Source of the DNA: Acetobacter lambici
GTDB taxonomy: Bacteria; Pseudomonadota; Alphaproteobacteria; Acetobacterales; Acetobacteraceae
Direction: 5' to 3'
NCBI RefSeq assembly: GCF_011516885.1
Contig: NZ_WOTD01000023.1
Span: forward strand, 1-35,455
DNA length: 35,455 nucleotides
The position numbers and the translations under genes are program-made. Shown piece by piece: positions 7,529-15,330 of the stretch. The first letter of the stretch is position 1; each line of letters opens with the position of its first letter. The notes under the pieces were generated by a model that searched no databases, was not told the DNA's origin, and saw nothing but the letters and a program-made list of their open reading frames with translations.

Positions 7529-7543
7529 GAACATAAAGAGAAC
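7529..7543 (-). promoter_or_regulatory. SOS (LexA) box of the umuDC operon
   Basis: The plus strand reads GAAC, seven bases, GAAC (GTTC-N7-GTTC on the sense strand). This is a perfect match to the alphaproteobacterial LexA operator, lying 20 bases upstream of the umuD ATG. A TTGACT (complement of 7559-7564) upstream could be the -35 box. LexA binding here would block the promoter until DNA damage. Confidence 0.85.
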
Positions 7544-7702
7544 GATATTTAGCGCCAAGTCAAGTGTTTTGGGAATGCCAATTCCTAGGGTATTGGTTTT
7601 TCACAGAGAAATTATCATGATCCATCTAGGGATTATCGCACAGATTCTCGAACTCCATGTGGGGCTTAGTATTTTCAGAGCTATTGGCGGTGAGAAGTTT
7701 TT

Positions 7703-8434
7703 ATGTCCACTTTAATTGTTCTTTGTGTTCCGTATAACCGACGCCAAGAGGCGCAGGCAGGAGGTGCCGTCTTTGATGGTGCCGAAAAATGCTGGAAAGC
7801 TTCGCGGGATAATCTGACGGCTTTATTGCCGTTTGTCCCTTATCGCTTCAGACCTGACAGAAAACCGCCTTATCTTCGACCATGGATGGTGCCGCAGGCT
7901 TTATGGGGCCGTAACCTGCGCGCCTTGCTGGCCAAGGACGATTGGGACCGTATCCGCAAGGATGCGTATGCCCGTTCTGGGTCGCGCTGTCGTGTGTGCG
8001 GTGGTCGTGGCCCAAAGTGGCCAGTAGAGGCCGATGAAGGCTGGCAATACGATGACACCGCACGGGTTCAGACCCTCAAAGGTGTGATTTCCTTATGTCC
8101 AGACTGCCATGCCGTGCGCCATTGGGGCAAGACCACTACTGATGGCCGCCAGAATGAGGCATTGGCGTGGATGGCCGAACTTAATGGCTGGACACGGGCT
8201 GAAGCCCAAAAGTGTGCTGATGATGCCATGGGTCAGTGGCAGGACCGTAGCCGATTTCAGGACTGGAAATGTGATATCAGTTGGGCAGTGAAGACATACG
8301 GCGTCACTCCAATAGAAGGTGGTGACGCCATTGCGCTGGAGCGCAACCAGTCATTCGTTAAGGCTGCGCGCGAACACTATGCCTCTCAAGAAGGTCTAGG
8401 CAGTTACCTTCATCACCTTTTTCATGAGAGCTAG
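7703..8434 (+). CDS. DUF5710-like / HNH-like zinc protein
   Basis: A 243-aa protein with two recognisable parts. Residues about 5-35 ('VPYNRRQEAQAGGAVFDGAEKCW') resemble the DUF5710 module found in plasmid primases and DNA-processing proteins. Residues 96-136 contain two zinc-knuckle pairs, 'CRVC' (C96, C99) and 'CPDCH' (C132, C135, H136), as in HNH-type nucleases. I do not see a clear full HNH catalytic core, so nuclease activity is uncertain. The start ATG 7703 has GGTGAGAAG upstream. It is divergent from umuD and convergent with dotL. A DNA-binding or nicking role on the plasmid is plausible. Confidence 0.7.
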   Translation: MSTLIVLCVPYNRRQEAQAGGAVFDGAEKCWKASRDNLTALLPFVPYRFRPDRKPPYLRPWMVPQALWGRNLRALLAKDDWDRIRKDAYARSGSRCRVCGGRGPKWPVEADEGWQYDDTARVQTLKGVISLCPDCHAVRHWGKTTTDGRQNEALAWMAELNGWTRAEAQKCADDAMGQWQDRSRFQDWKCDISWAVKTYGVTPIEGGDAIALERNQSFVKAAREHYASQEGLGSYLHHLFHES

Positions 8435-8459
8435 GCCATTTGGAAATACATCTGCCAAC

Positions 8460-10724
8460 TTAGGCATTATGTGTGCTGATCTGGTTCAAAGCTTGTGACA
8501 CCATATTTCGGGCGGCGGCTTCTGATGCCCCTGTTCTTATTTCGAAGTTGACGAGTGTTTCATAGAGCGATTTGTCGACATTAGGATTGATCATGACAAC
8601 GCCCCCGCGGTTGCCTACAGGAAGGGGGGTAGACCGGTTGCGAAAAAGACATTCGAAGGGGATATAAGGGCGTACAGGAAGTGGCTCTCCGAATAAGGTC
8701 AGTGGATCATCGTCTGGGACAGTGTTCCCTTGTGAGAGCCTGCCTAATCGCTTGTAAATTTCACCCAGACCACCGTTGAGGGCGGGTAGGTAATTTTCGT
8801 CAACCAGATCTTTGCCTTCACAAAGGCTTTCGAAAACCAGTCGGTCTTCTGCGCTGTTGCTGGAGGTTAGAGACGGCGAGGTCTGACGGTTGGCCGAGCG
8901 CGTGATCAGGGGAGTGTATATCCGGTTCACTCCTGAGGGTTTGATTCCGGCATAGAACAATCGCGTGTAAATCCTCTTCCCCCGGAAAAGAATGATCGCC
9001 TGTCCCTGTCTTAACCCTTGGATATCGCTCCATGAGATACGTTTGACTTCGCGAATGTCGGCTCTCATCTGATCGGAATAGACGCCCATGACTGGAGCGT
9101 TGTCGTAACCTGAGAGCACACTGACCTGCATGGTGCCGCCCGCCTGCTCGACCCATTCCCGTGTTGGCCCGGAATCTTCAATATTTTCAAAAATCTTGAG
9201 TTTGGGGTTTCCAAGAAGGGGGGCAGCATCATCCTTTCCGAGCGTGGCGTATAATGACCCCACTTCCTGAAAGGATAAGAACATACCGATGTTGAGTTCT
9301 CTGGCCTGTGCGAGCATGACGTTAACGTCTTTGGTCGCGAAATAATTGAACTCATCATAAATATGGAGATAAGGCGTCTTTGCCGATGAGGGGCGGTTTG
9401 TGACCAGATCCTCGTAATCCCCTTCAATAGACGCCCCCAGTGCGGCGGCCATGGCATAACGCTGTGCGGTGATAACGGTCTTGCCGATGGCAGCGTTGGT
9501 ATTGCGATCATTTTCCAAAGACGGCAGTAGCACAATCAGATTGCGTCTGTTGTATTCCACATCTGCAAAGTCAACGTCGGGCACCTCACAATTAAAAATA
9601 TGACCATAGGTGGTGGTCATCATTGTGAAGGTTTTAGCAAACCCACCCACGACATAAGAATGCTGTTCGCGCACTTTGTCCTGGTTGGAAGCTGCTCCTT
9701 TATTGGCGGAATATCCGCCAGTTTCTGCAACATAGGACCGGACGGGAACAAGCAGGGCCTCGGGAAACTGGTCGGGTAGAGGAATGGTCAGTATTTTTTG
9801 CGTTCTGAAGTTGAAGTAGGAGAACCGTCGGTGCCGGTTTTCGGTATCTTGTGTACCGACAAGATCAATCAGGCTTTGGATGTCTGAGAAATTCGCACGA
9901 ATAGTGGCGGCCGTAATGGGAATACCAACATGATCGCGCATCCAGACGAAAATTTGGGATACACTCCCGAAGAGGGCCTCGGCACGATCTCGGAAATGGG
10001 CTGAATTTCCGCCCCCTTTTTCTTCCGGGAGGAAGAGGGTACGCAGCAGTTCGGCCATCCCCTCGGCGTTGACGGAGGAAAAGGGGTTCCATGTGTTGGT
10101 TTTCCGGTCTCCACTGGAGACAAGGAAATTGATAACCCGCATGTTGGCTTCAACTCCCCATCTTCGTTGCAAGGCTTGCAGCGAGAAGACGAGGTTGTTG
10201 GAAGCTTTGCCGTCAATAATGGAAAAGCCAGTTGCCTGTGCCAGTGCGCTGCATAGCAGACTATAGATGAACTGTGTTTTCCCTGAGCCTGTTGCGCCGG
10301 GTAGCAGGCCGTGCATGGTCAGGTCAGTGCCTGCAACCCATGTCTGCTGTCCGGTATTTTCATCCCAGCCAAGGAGCCAGTCCCCTTCTGCTTTCCCAGG
10401 GATTTCGACACCGGGACGTTTGGAGTCTGGAACGGGATTGCCATAATCTTTGCGTGACGAACAGGCAGGAATCCGTAGTGGCATTATCGTGCCGCGACTG
10501 AGCACGTAGGCCGCGTATCCAAGCGATAGCGGCACTAGTGCTGTTGTCAGGGCAGGGACTGAAAATGCCAGAGCGGCAAAGGCAACAGGGCCGATGGCCG
10601 AGATTTCGGATGTCAGGGCTTCATGGAACTGTGTCCAAAGTGTTCTGGTATCGCGATACGCAATCCCCCCACGTTGTTCGTGGCGGTCTTGCGGGCCGTC
10701 CATCCGGCGACGAATAGAGCCCAT
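8460..10724 (-). CDS. dotL: DotL/IcmO-type (TrbC of IncI) coupling ATPase
   Basis: A 754-aa inner-membrane type IV coupling protein that brings the relaxosome to the secretion channel. Two membrane segments lie at about 40-80. Walker A 'GATGSGKT' is at 143-150 and a Walker B 'LHIYDEFNYFAT' near 455-465. The length matches DotL and R64 TrbC (about 760-780 from memory). The C-terminal 150 residues are less conserved, where Legionella DotL binds IcmS-IcmW. That matters because an IcmS-like gene lies two genes upstream. It is the last gene of the minus-strand run and is preceded by 4 bases from the 133-aa gene. A VirD4-type protein of the T4A class (TraD/TrwB) is not present, so the MobF relaxase must use this one or one outside the window. 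Confidence 0.93.
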   Translation of the reverse strand: MGSIRRRMDGPQDRHEQRGGIAYRDTRTLWTQFHEALTSEISAIGPVAFAALAFSVPALTTALVPLSLGYAAYVLSRGTIMPLRIPACSSRKDYGNPVPDSKRPGVEIPGKAEGDWLLGWDENTGQQTWVAGTDLTMHGLLPGATGSGKTQFIYSLLCSALAQATGFSIIDGKASNNLVFSLQALQRRWGVEANMRVINFLVSSGDRKTNTWNPFSSVNAEGMAELLRTLFLPEEKGGGNSAHFRDRAEALFGSVSQIFVWMRDHVGIPITAATIRANFSDIQSLIDLVGTQDTENRHRRFSYFNFRTQKILTIPLPDQFPEALLVPVRSYVAETGGYSANKGAASNQDKVREQHSYVVGGFAKTFTMMTTTYGHIFNCEVPDVDFADVEYNRRNLIVLLPSLENDRNTNAAIGKTVITAQRYAMAAALGASIEGDYEDLVTNRPSSAKTPYLHIYDEFNYFATKDVNVMLAQARELNIGMFLSFQEVGSLYATLGKDDAAPLLGNPKLKIFENIEDSGPTREWVEQAGGTMQVSVLSGYDNAPVMGVYSDQMRADIREVKRISWSDIQGLRQGQAIILFRGKRIYTRLFYAGIKPSGVNRIYTPLITRSANRQTSPSLTSSNSAEDRLVFESLCEGKDLVDENYLPALNGGLGEIYKRLGRLSQGNTVPDDDPLTLFGEPLPVRPYIPFECLFRNRSTPLPVGNRGGVVMINPNVDKSLYETLVNFEIRTGASEAAARNMVSQALNQISTHNA

Positions 10725-10728
10725 TGCG

Positions 10729-11130
10729 TTAATTCAGACCAAAAGCAGAATTGGGATTTTCTTCTGTCGGCGGCCGCATTGCCTGTTTCTGTGGCAAGTC
10801 CATAGGAGCAGGCATGACAGGTCTTAACTGAGAATGCGCTTGTCCTGACTTCTGGATATCCAGCGTCTCGATGGGGGCAGTTTTATGGGCTGGGTTTAGA
10901 TATAGCGCTCCCAAAAATGCGAAAGCGGACAGGATGATAACTGGCGCGATGCGCCTGGCGAGACGTGTTGCCCGTGTCCCTTCCGTCTTCAAGGCGACGT
11001 TAGTGTCAGGCCAAGGTGAGGGGGCCGAAACGACTGCCTCAGATGATGGCTTCGGAGAGAGGATCACAACACTCTGCTGTCCGGGGTGAATGGTGATGGA
11101 TTGACCCTGTTCGGGAATAATAATGATCAC
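10729..11130 (-). CDS. Hypothetical single-pass membrane protein before dotL
   Basis: A 133-aa protein I cannot assign. It has a short cytoplasmic N-terminus, a basic stretch 'ATRLARRIA', one membrane segment at about 66-83 ('PVIILSAFAFLGALYLNP') and a Pro/Gln-rich outer tail. The start is GTG 11130 with CAGGAG 8-13 bases upstream. It lies between the icmS-like gene and dotL, directly downstream of transfer-promoter site E, so it is probably a channel or coupling-complex component. I know of no counterpart at this place in Dot/Icm or R64. Confidence 0.7.
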   Translation of the reverse strand: MIIIIPEQGQSITIHPGQQSVVILSPKPSSEAVVSAPSPWPDTNVALKTEGTRATRLARRIAPVIILSAFAFLGALYLNPAHKTAPIETLDIQKSGQAHSQLRPVMPAPMDLPQKQAMRPPTEENPNSAFGLN

Positions 11131-11155
11131 GACTGGCTCCTGTTAGGATGATGGT

Positions 11156-11554
11156 TCATTCTGCATGAACAGGTTGTGAATGCGCGTCGGAGCACAGTTC
11201 CTGAGCATATTCCTCCATGGCTTCAATGGTGATCTGACCTTTACTGTCGACCAGTTGCTGGAGCATGTGATCGACACAAAGAACGATGACACTGATGGGA
11301 GCGTAGTGGACAGCGTTCAGGACGTGGCCGCACAAAGCACTCTCATTATGGTCAATCCCCAGACCAAAGCTGGCCTGCCCGTGTGTCGGGGTCCACTGAT
11401 CTTCCGCCAGACGAATGATGACGGGTAAAAGAGCATCAGGGGCTAGCAGACGGCGCGGCGTCCATCCCTTCTGCTGCTGTCCGACTATAATGCGATAGGA
11501 ACGCAGTTCGAATAGCGCGCAGAGAGCATCAATCAGACGTTCAATGTCGATCAT
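11156..11554 (-). CDS. icmS: IcmS-like (TraL-type) secretion chaperone
   Basis: A 132-aa acidic cytoplasmic protein. In Legionella, IcmS with IcmW binds substrates and DotL. The pattern 'LLPVIIRLAED', then 'GLGIDHNESALCGHVLN', then 'ISVIVLCVDHMLQQLV' follows my memory of IcmS ('LLPAIAKRAD', 'GLGATYDESEGALLG', 'LRLLCMTDVMNELI'), with matching spacing and length (114 aa in Legionella). Placement directly after icmT is the same as icmT-icmS in Legionella and traK-traL in R64. Start ATG 11554 overlaps the icmT stop (ATGA). A longer frame to 11707 would lie wholly within icmT. No IcmW-like partner is seen here. Confidence 0.62.
   Translation of the reverse strand: MIDIERLIDALCALFELRSYRIIVGQQQKGWTPRRLLAPDALLPVIIRLAEDQWTPTHGQASFGLGIDHNESALCGHVLNAVHYAPISVIVLCVDHMLQQLVDSKGQITIEAMEEYAQELCSDAHSQPVHAE
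11158..11184 (-). promoter_or_regulatory. Transfer-promoter signature, site E (dotL block)
   Basis: On the minus strand: CGCATTCACAACC (11184-11172), eight bases, then CAGAAT (11163-11158). It lies in the last codons of the icmS-like gene, and the -10-like hexamer touches that gene's stop. The start of the 133-aa gene follows 27 bases after the hexamer, with an AGGAG ribosome binding site in the leader. Confidence 0.55.
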
Positions 11555-11799
11555 GCGAATTTTCTCTTTTTCCATGTCGGTAGACGAGGCCTGCGCGAGC
11601 CTACGCACAGGACGCGCACCATGCGGTATGCCACGGGAAGGGTAAGACCCAACCATGCCATGACGCCGAATATCAGGGTGCTGACTACAGCGAGGATGAA
11701 GACCCACTCGCGCATATGGGCAAACCAGAGCACCATTGGCACGAGAGAGCGGCAGTCCAGTATAAACAGGTGGACTGGTTCAGAAGAGTAACGCCACAT
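11551..11799 (-). CDS. icmT: IcmT (TraK of IncI) membrane protein
   Basis: An 82-aa inner-membrane protein of the type IVB system. The pattern W2-R3...S-S-E-P, 'LDCRSLVPMVLW', 'HMREWVFILAVV' and the basic tail 'RRPRLPTWKKRK' matches IcmT (about 86 aa: an N-terminal WR, 'DARS..P', 'HIRWWTF', then a GPRK-type end). There are one or two hydrophobic segments (residues 16-60). IcmT is needed for Dot/Icm function and its R64 homologue TraK for transfer, but its molecular role is unclear. It starts 2 bases after the dotB stop and overlaps the icmS-like gene. Confidence 0.85.
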   Translation of the reverse strand: MWRYSSEPVHLFILDCRSLVPMVLWFAHMREWVFILAVVSTLIFGVMAWLGLTLPVAYRMVRVLCVGSRRPRLPTWKKRKFA

Positions 11800-11801
11800 G
11801 A

Positions 11802-12896
11802 TTACATCTCCGCGTCACGGGCTTTAGCAGCCACGGCATCTGTAATGCGCTTTTCGGCCAGAGCTTGGGCGATGGACTGGACATAGGTTTGTCCAGTCTG
11901 TTCAACCGCCTCATGCGTGAGGGAAGGCCATCTATCGCGCGGTGTGTCGAGCAGTTTGTTCCGGAAGGCTCGCGTCACTGGTAGAAATTCCCTGATGGGT
12001 GTGCGCGTGCCATCAGTCGATGGAAGAAGGCGTTGATTGACGATCAACCGAAGATTTTCGACAAACGCGATTGTCAGGCTATCGCGTTGATCCGGTGGAC
12101 ATAAGGCTTCAATCCTGCGGATCGTTGAAGCCGGATCGAATGTATGGACCGAAGATACCAGACGGTGTCCGGAAATCATGGCCTGAACGGCTGCTTCTAC
12201 CGTTTCGGGGTCTCGACATTCCCCAACGATGATATCGGTGGGTTCCTGTCGCATCGCCGCTCGAATGAAGTCGGGGAAGCTTTTAATCTGGCGGGGGATC
12301 TCGCTTTGACTAATTGTTGCATTTTTTCTGTCAACCAGATCGTACAGCAGTTCGAGAGGGGCTGATCCTTCCACGATATTGCAATGACAATCTGGGTTCT
12401 CGAGACGGGCACGCGTTATCCCGCCGATGAGGGTTGTCTTGCCGCTCCCGGTGGCACCGCAGATCCAAAAGCCTCCATTGTCCCCTTCGAGAGCATCTCT
12501 CAGGCGGGGTTCAACATTCTGTTCGTCCAAAGTTCTGGGGATGTCCACCAGTGGCCGGATAGTGATGGTGATGGCTTTTTCTGCACCAATAGTCGCGGAA
12601 ACCGCGTTGACACGGAACGAATGGCGCGGACCTTTCCGGTTGGGCCAGACTGTATGTGATATGTCTATGGTTTCGGCTTGGGTCAGGACGCTCGTGGCAA
12701 CCTCACTGCCATACATGAAGCGTATTGTTTCCTGTACACGGCGCGGGCTCCAACGATCTTTCCCTAATTGGGAATTTTTACCATGAACACGGATTTCCAC
12801 AGGCTGATCCGTTTGGATCTGGACGCGGGATGCACCCAATTTGGCGCAATGGACCAGTAAGGTATTCAGATCAACATCGAGAGGAAGATCAGACAT
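11802..12896 (-). CDS. dotB: DotB/TraJ secretion ATPase
   Basis: A 364-aa cytoplasmic hexameric ATPase of the PilT/VirB11 superfamily that powers the type IVB channel. Walker A 'GATGSGKT' lies at 147-154. An Asp box ('NIVEGSAPLELLYD') lies near 180 and Walker B ('DIIVGECRDPETVEAA') near 235. The His box 'SSVHTFDPAS' and 'MISGHRLV' follow. Start ATG 12896 overlaps the end of the 120-aa gene by 8 bases, and the product then begins 'MSDLPLDVDLN', as DotB does. A longer in-frame start (13103) would sit inside the upstream gene. The length fits DotB (377 aa). Confidence 0.94.
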   Translation of the reverse strand: MSDLPLDVDLNTLLVHCAKLGASRVQIQTDQPVEIRVHGKNSQLGKDRWSPRRVQETIRFMYGSEVATSVLTQAETIDISHTVWPNRKGPRHSFRVNAVSATIGAEKAITITIRPLVDIPRTLDEQNVEPRLRDALEGDNGGFWICGATGSGKTTLIGGITRARLENPDCHCNIVEGSAPLELLYDLVDRKNATISQSEIPRQIKSFPDFIRAAMRQEPTDIIVGECRDPETVEAAVQAMISGHRLVSSVHTFDPASTIRRIEALCPPDQRDSLTIAFVENLRLIVNQRLLPSTDGTRTPIREFLPVTRAFRNKLLDTPRDRWPSLTHEAVEQTGQTYVQSIAQALAEKRITDAVAAKARDAEM

Positions 12897-13251
12897 CGAA
12901 TGATCCCTTACTGTGCTGATGGGCGGTTTCGGTGATCTGGCTAATGCGTTTGTGCTGGTCGAGGAGATGCTTTGGAAATGCCAGACCAGCGTCTGCCTTC
13001 TGGCCGTCCCAGAGCATGCGGATATAATGCTGGATGGGGTCACGCAGCGCGGCCGGAGCCTGAGAAATGCTGTATCCGTAGAATGTTTCTGAACGCGTGA
13101 CATGATCCAGTTGCGTAAAAGTGGTTGTCATACTGCTGTCGAGTTGGCTTTCGCGCAGGAAATAGCGTTTCAGGACCCAGACACGCAGGTCGCTGGCAGC
13201 ACTTCTGGCAGCAAGGAAATAGACACAGAGTGTCTGTTCATCAGTTGGCAT
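12889..13251 (-). CDS. Unknown 120-aa protein between dotM and dotB
   Basis: I do not recognise this family. It is soluble, with no signal peptide or membrane segment, and mixed in charge. The 'ALRDPIQHYIRMLWDG' region looks like an amphipathic helix. It starts 10 bases inside the dotM 3' end with GAGGTGA upstream and ends inside the dotB start, so it is translationally embedded in the channel operon. I recall no gene at this place in the Legionella dot/icm clusters or R64. A cytoplasmic accessory of DotB or DotM is a fair guess only. Confidence 0.7.
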   Translation of the reverse strand: MPTDEQTLCVYFLAARSAASDLRVWVLKRYFLRESQLDSSMTTTFTQLDHVTRSETFYGYSISQAPAALRDPIQHYIRMLWDGQKADAGLAFPKHLLDQHKRISQITETAHQHSKGSFDV

Positions 13252-14407
13252 GATGCGGTGTCACCTCGAAAGTCATCAGGGAGGATAAGGTCAGCGCAAG
13301 TTGCGGATCTGGAGATGGTGTTCCGTGCAGACACTCAGCTCGCCAGTGTTCCATAGCGCCAGCCGTCTCCGTGCAGGTTGTTGTGACAATGGCGTGAAGC
13401 GGACGACCAGGCATTGGATACGAAAGGCCACACAGAATGAGCCAGAGATCCCGGTCAACCAGTTGGACAATTGAGAACAGGCTGGGATTGACAACACCTG
13501 ACTTGCGCCGGGCTTCCTGCAGAAGCGACATCAGGGCAGGGCGGACATAGGCATGTCTGGATGCAATTTCGATCCCGCTTGTCCAATTCTCCGCTGCGTA
13601 GGCCTTCTTCATTTTCTGGGTGAAGGTTTTGTCCAATTGAACAAACTGCCTGATCTCTCCTTTCTTCCATCGCCCCGAGAGAGCAGTGGAGAGAGATTCC
13701 AGCATCGCCTGCGCCTGATCTTTCTGACGGGTGTAATAAAGACTGAACACCATAAAAAGGCACAGCTCTACGGCTGAAAGCTCTGCTGGACTGCTCCATC
13801 GGTTCCCCAACTGACGCACCAGCGCATCATGGCACTGGTGGACGGTCTCAGCATCGGACAGTGGTCCTGGAGCATACCGATTGAGCCACTCAACCGGCGT
13901 GAGAACCGGGTCCATGGGCCGCAACGGCTTTCCTTCAGGCGCTGGTGGCGTCAGTTTGGCGGCTCCCCCGACCCATGCCTGTCCAATAGGATGGATTTTG
14001 GCCAGCATGCGGGTCATGCCTTCAAGACCGAAGCGGTGCTGGTAGATGGCTTGAGGAGCCTGTGTCCCACAGAGAATACCAAGTGCGACAAAAAGCCCCA
14101 GTGACGGTAGCAGGATAGCCTGCCCCGTCAGAGTGCAGAGTTCCCATAATGTCCTACCGGACACTTTTTCGGGCTGGGCATGAGCAAGGTTGACCAGAAC
14201 CTGATCATACTGGTGGGTAAAAAGAGAGATCATGCGCAGTTCTGCACCGGCGCAATACAGGACGAGTTCAGTAATCTGCGTGTGAAACTCATACCAGAGC
14301 AACAGGACGAGGCATGTTGCGACAACGATAACCGCAAGAGCCGTTAGAATCATATTTTCCGGGTCGACATCCCGTCCTGTGCCGATGGGCTGTTGTGGCA
14401 CGTTCAT
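13241..14407 (-). CDS. dotM: DotM/IcmP (TrbA of IncI) coupling-complex protein
   Basis: A 388-aa inner-membrane protein of the DotL coupling complex. Two membrane segments lie near 20-42 and 97-117, then a large cytoplasmic domain. The DotM signature is clear in the C-terminal part: 'RHAYVRPALMSLLQEARRKS', 'LVDRDLWLILCGLSYP' and 'ETAGAMEHWRAE'. Start ATG 14407 overlaps the dotC stop (ATGA) and is preceded by GGGGAGG, so the longer in-frame start at 14431 is not needed. It sits in the same operon as dotD, dotC and dotB. In Legionella dotM and dotL are adjacent, whereas here they are separated. Confidence 0.9.
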   Translation of the reverse strand: MNVPQQPIGTGRDVDPENMILTALAVIVVATCLVLLLWYEFHTQITELVLYCAGAELRMISLFTHQYDQVLVNLAHAQPEKVSGRTLWELCTLTGQAILLPSLGLFVALGILCGTQAPQAIYQHRFGLEGMTRMLAKIHPIGQAWVGGAAKLTPPAPEGKPLRPMDPVLTPVEWLNRYAPGPLSDAETVHQCHDALVRQLGNRWSSPAELSAVELCLFMVFSLYYTRQKDQAQAMLESLSTALSGRWKKGEIRQFVQLDKTFTQKMKKAYAAENWTSGIEIASRHAYVRPALMSLLQEARRKSGVVNPSLFSIVQLVDRDLWLILCGLSYPMPGRPLHAIVTTTCTETAGAMEHWRAECLHGTPSPDPQLALTLSSLMTFEVTPHHAN

Positions 14408-15330
14408 GGGTTTGCCTCCCCTGCGTGCCAATGTGCCCGGTTGGCATCAAGGCCAGGTTGAGAGCGGATACGGATTTCCGTGTCATCGACCCGCAGCTGA
14501 TCGTGGCCTCCCTGTGTGTCGCGATGGAGGAAAGCGACCTCTGGCGGTTCGACTTTGCCGGCTTTTAACAACACCCGGTACCGAGCCATGCCGATTATGT
14601 CGCGCTGCAGCCGTCCCAGATCATCAAGAAAGACTTCTACTGCCTGTCGTTCGCCTGCGGCCCATCCACGAGCAACGGCTTCGCGCCAGACATCAACCTC
14701 ATGTCGGGTGCGTGGTCGCTGGGCATCAATAGGTGTATCAGGAGATGCGACATTTCTGACAAGCCACGTTCGCCACTGAGGTGGCAGGGAAACAAGCTGC
14801 GCCTGGCGAGTGATACGGTAGACCTGCCGTGTTTCACGAGCCGTTTGTCCACTATCGTCCAGTGCGAAGGCCATTTGTGCTTCTGTGACGACAGGTGGAC
14901 GAATGAGGGTCTGTCCATTCCCGGCTGGCAGGACAAGAGTACGAAAATCAAACTCACGATCAAGCACGGCTTCATAACGGCGGAGCATGTCGTTGATTGC
15001 AAACGATCTTGCCGCCAGTCCTCCTTGAGCACCGTAAGCCCATGCGGCCTGTTTGAGCGCTTCATCCCGGCCATTGCTACTTTCCGTGCGTGGCGAGTAG
15101 CCGGGTCGAACAGCCATGAGCGCCTCCAGAGAGGGGGGGCGTGTCGTATCTGTCAGGACAGGTTGTTCGGAAGCACCGCTTAGGGGGGTGTCGAGTGGAT
15201 TGGCAGCAGCCATGTTTGCCTGTGGTTCGGCCGGAACAGGGAGGGGTATCGGCGTGTTGGGCTGGGCAAACAGTGTCCCGGCAGGATTGGACAACACGAT
15301 TAACCCTAGGATGAGGGTGCGTTTACGCAT
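14404..15330 (-). CDS. dotC: DotC (TraI of IncI) outer-membrane channel protein
   Basis: A 308-aa exported protein. DotC and DotD place DotH at the outer membrane. Family marks are 'ALKQAAWAYGAQGGLAARSF', 'LIRPPVVTEAQ', 'RQVYRITRQAQLVSLPPQWR', 'WREAVARGWAAGERQA' and 'DIIGMARYRVLL'. I chose ATG 15330 ('MRKRTLILGL') because a signal peptide follows immediately and it just overlaps the dotD stop. In Legionella DotC is a lipoprotein. Here the signal ends '...AGTLFAQP' with no cysteine, so anchoring may differ. The length matches DotC (303 aa). Confidence 0.88.
   Translation of the reverse strand: MRKRTLILGLIVLSNPAGTLFAQPNTPIPLPVPAEPQANMAAANPLDTPLSGASEQPVLTDTTRPPSLEALMAVRPGYSPRTESSNGRDEALKQAAWAYGAQGGLAARSFAINDMLRRYEAVLDREFDFRTLVLPAGNGQTLIRPPVVTEAQMAFALDDSGQTARETRQVYRITRQAQLVSLPPQWRTWLVRNVASPDTPIDAQRPRTRHEVDVWREAVARGWAAGERQAVEVFLDDLGRLQRDIIGMARYRVLLKAGKVEPPEVAFLHRDTQGGHDQLRVDDTEIRIRSQPGLDANRAHWHAGEANP

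Noticed and set aside
7599-7630. TTCACA-containing stretch upstream of the HNH-like gene as another transfer promoter
   Set aside because: Only six bases of the 13-mer match, and the hexamer at the fixed spacing does not look like a -10 box.
11555-11707. N-terminal extension of the icmS-like gene
   Set aside because: It falls within icmT. ATG 11554 gives a typical ATGA overlap and the expected length.
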